Origin: an uncultured Bacteroidia bacterium
GTDB taxonomy: Bacteria > Bacteroidota > Bacteroidia > NS11-12g > UBA9320
Reading direction: 5' to 3'
Assembly (NCBI GenBank): GCA_943789165.1
Contig: CALSTB010000005.1
Coordinates: forward strand, 155,001-219,000
DNA: 64,000 bases
The notes below the pieces were generated by a model that saw nothing but the letters and a program-made list of their open reading frames with translations, ran no database searches and was not told the origin of the DNA. Below, piece after piece: positions 63,974 to 64,000 of the stretch (its first letter is position 1; each line of letters starts with the position of its first letter). The position numbers were made by a program, and so were the translations under genes.

Positions 63974-64000
63974 TTAAATGATTTTCTTGTTATAAATTAG

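Overview
The window is a 64 kb piece of an AT-rich Bacteroidota chromosome, most likely of a flavobacteria-like lineage. The placement rests on features read directly: type IX secretion C-terminal sorting domains of type A (10205-12646, 58883-60235) and type B (29005-32736); promoters of the Bacteroidota form TTG-N18..20-TAnnTTTG; a DUF4295-like small gene next to rpmB and rpmG; a Bacteroidota-type GlmU family protein; bshC; zinc-free L31; and a DnaX without its zinc module. Nearly everything is core metabolism and information processing. I see no prophage, insertion sequence, CRISPR array, tRNA gene or clear defence system.

Layout. 1-1083: 3' part of a 23S rRNA, a 5S rRNA and the rRNA operon terminator. 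1132-4251: uvrC (broken by many one-base insertions) and pabB. 4220-10208: a TPR hybrid sensor kinase, a 2OG-Fe(II) oxygenase, rluD and an SIS-domain sugar-phosphate isomerase. 10205-15449: a tightly packed minus-strand cluster (coiled-coil membrane protein, SDR, double VOC protein, secreted BNR-repeat protein). 15659-20877: sucA, then copA with a small HMA copper chaperone. 20874-29004: an amidohydrolase with two frameshifts, gatB, a TlpA-like lipoprotein, a PhoB/PhoR-like pair and dnaX. 29005-40563 (minus): a PKD adhesin-like protein, eno (four frameshifts), carA, an alpha/beta hydrolase, an RluA-family enzyme, hisS and an LtaS-like sulfatase. 40636-44211 (plus): rpmE2, a GlmU-like protein, tpiA and a lipoprotein. 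44503-58677 (minus): ompA, bshC, rimO, ftsY, DUF4295-rpmG-rpmB, a GldM-C-like small protein, gyrB, an ansA-pyrB-pyrR-EVE operon and rpsA. 58883-61351 (plus): a T9SS cargo protein and a di-heme peroxidase. 61374-63970 (minus): a DODA-type dioxygenase and groL.

Most notable points. (1) Every frame disruption I could resolve (uvrC, the amidohydrolase, eno) is a one-base insertion, usually copying a neighbouring base. Removing them restores full-length proteins, and eno is normally essential, so local sequencing error is much likelier than real gene decay. (2) rpsA encodes an enlarged S1 with an acidic N-terminal extension and a C-terminal helix-hairpin-helix-like domain, and its leader holds an eight-base perfect anti-Shine-Dalgarno match, unusual in a phylum that largely ignores Shine-Dalgarno pairing. 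(3) A short exported protein (50822-51217) resembles a stand-alone GldM C-terminal domain. (4) The GlmU-like gene appears to be transcribed without a leader. (5) EVE, pyrR, pyrB and ansA are chained by 4-base overlaps. I found no convincing wholly new system; the best leads are the S1 leader and architecture, the GldM-C-like protein and the 10-15 kb cluster.
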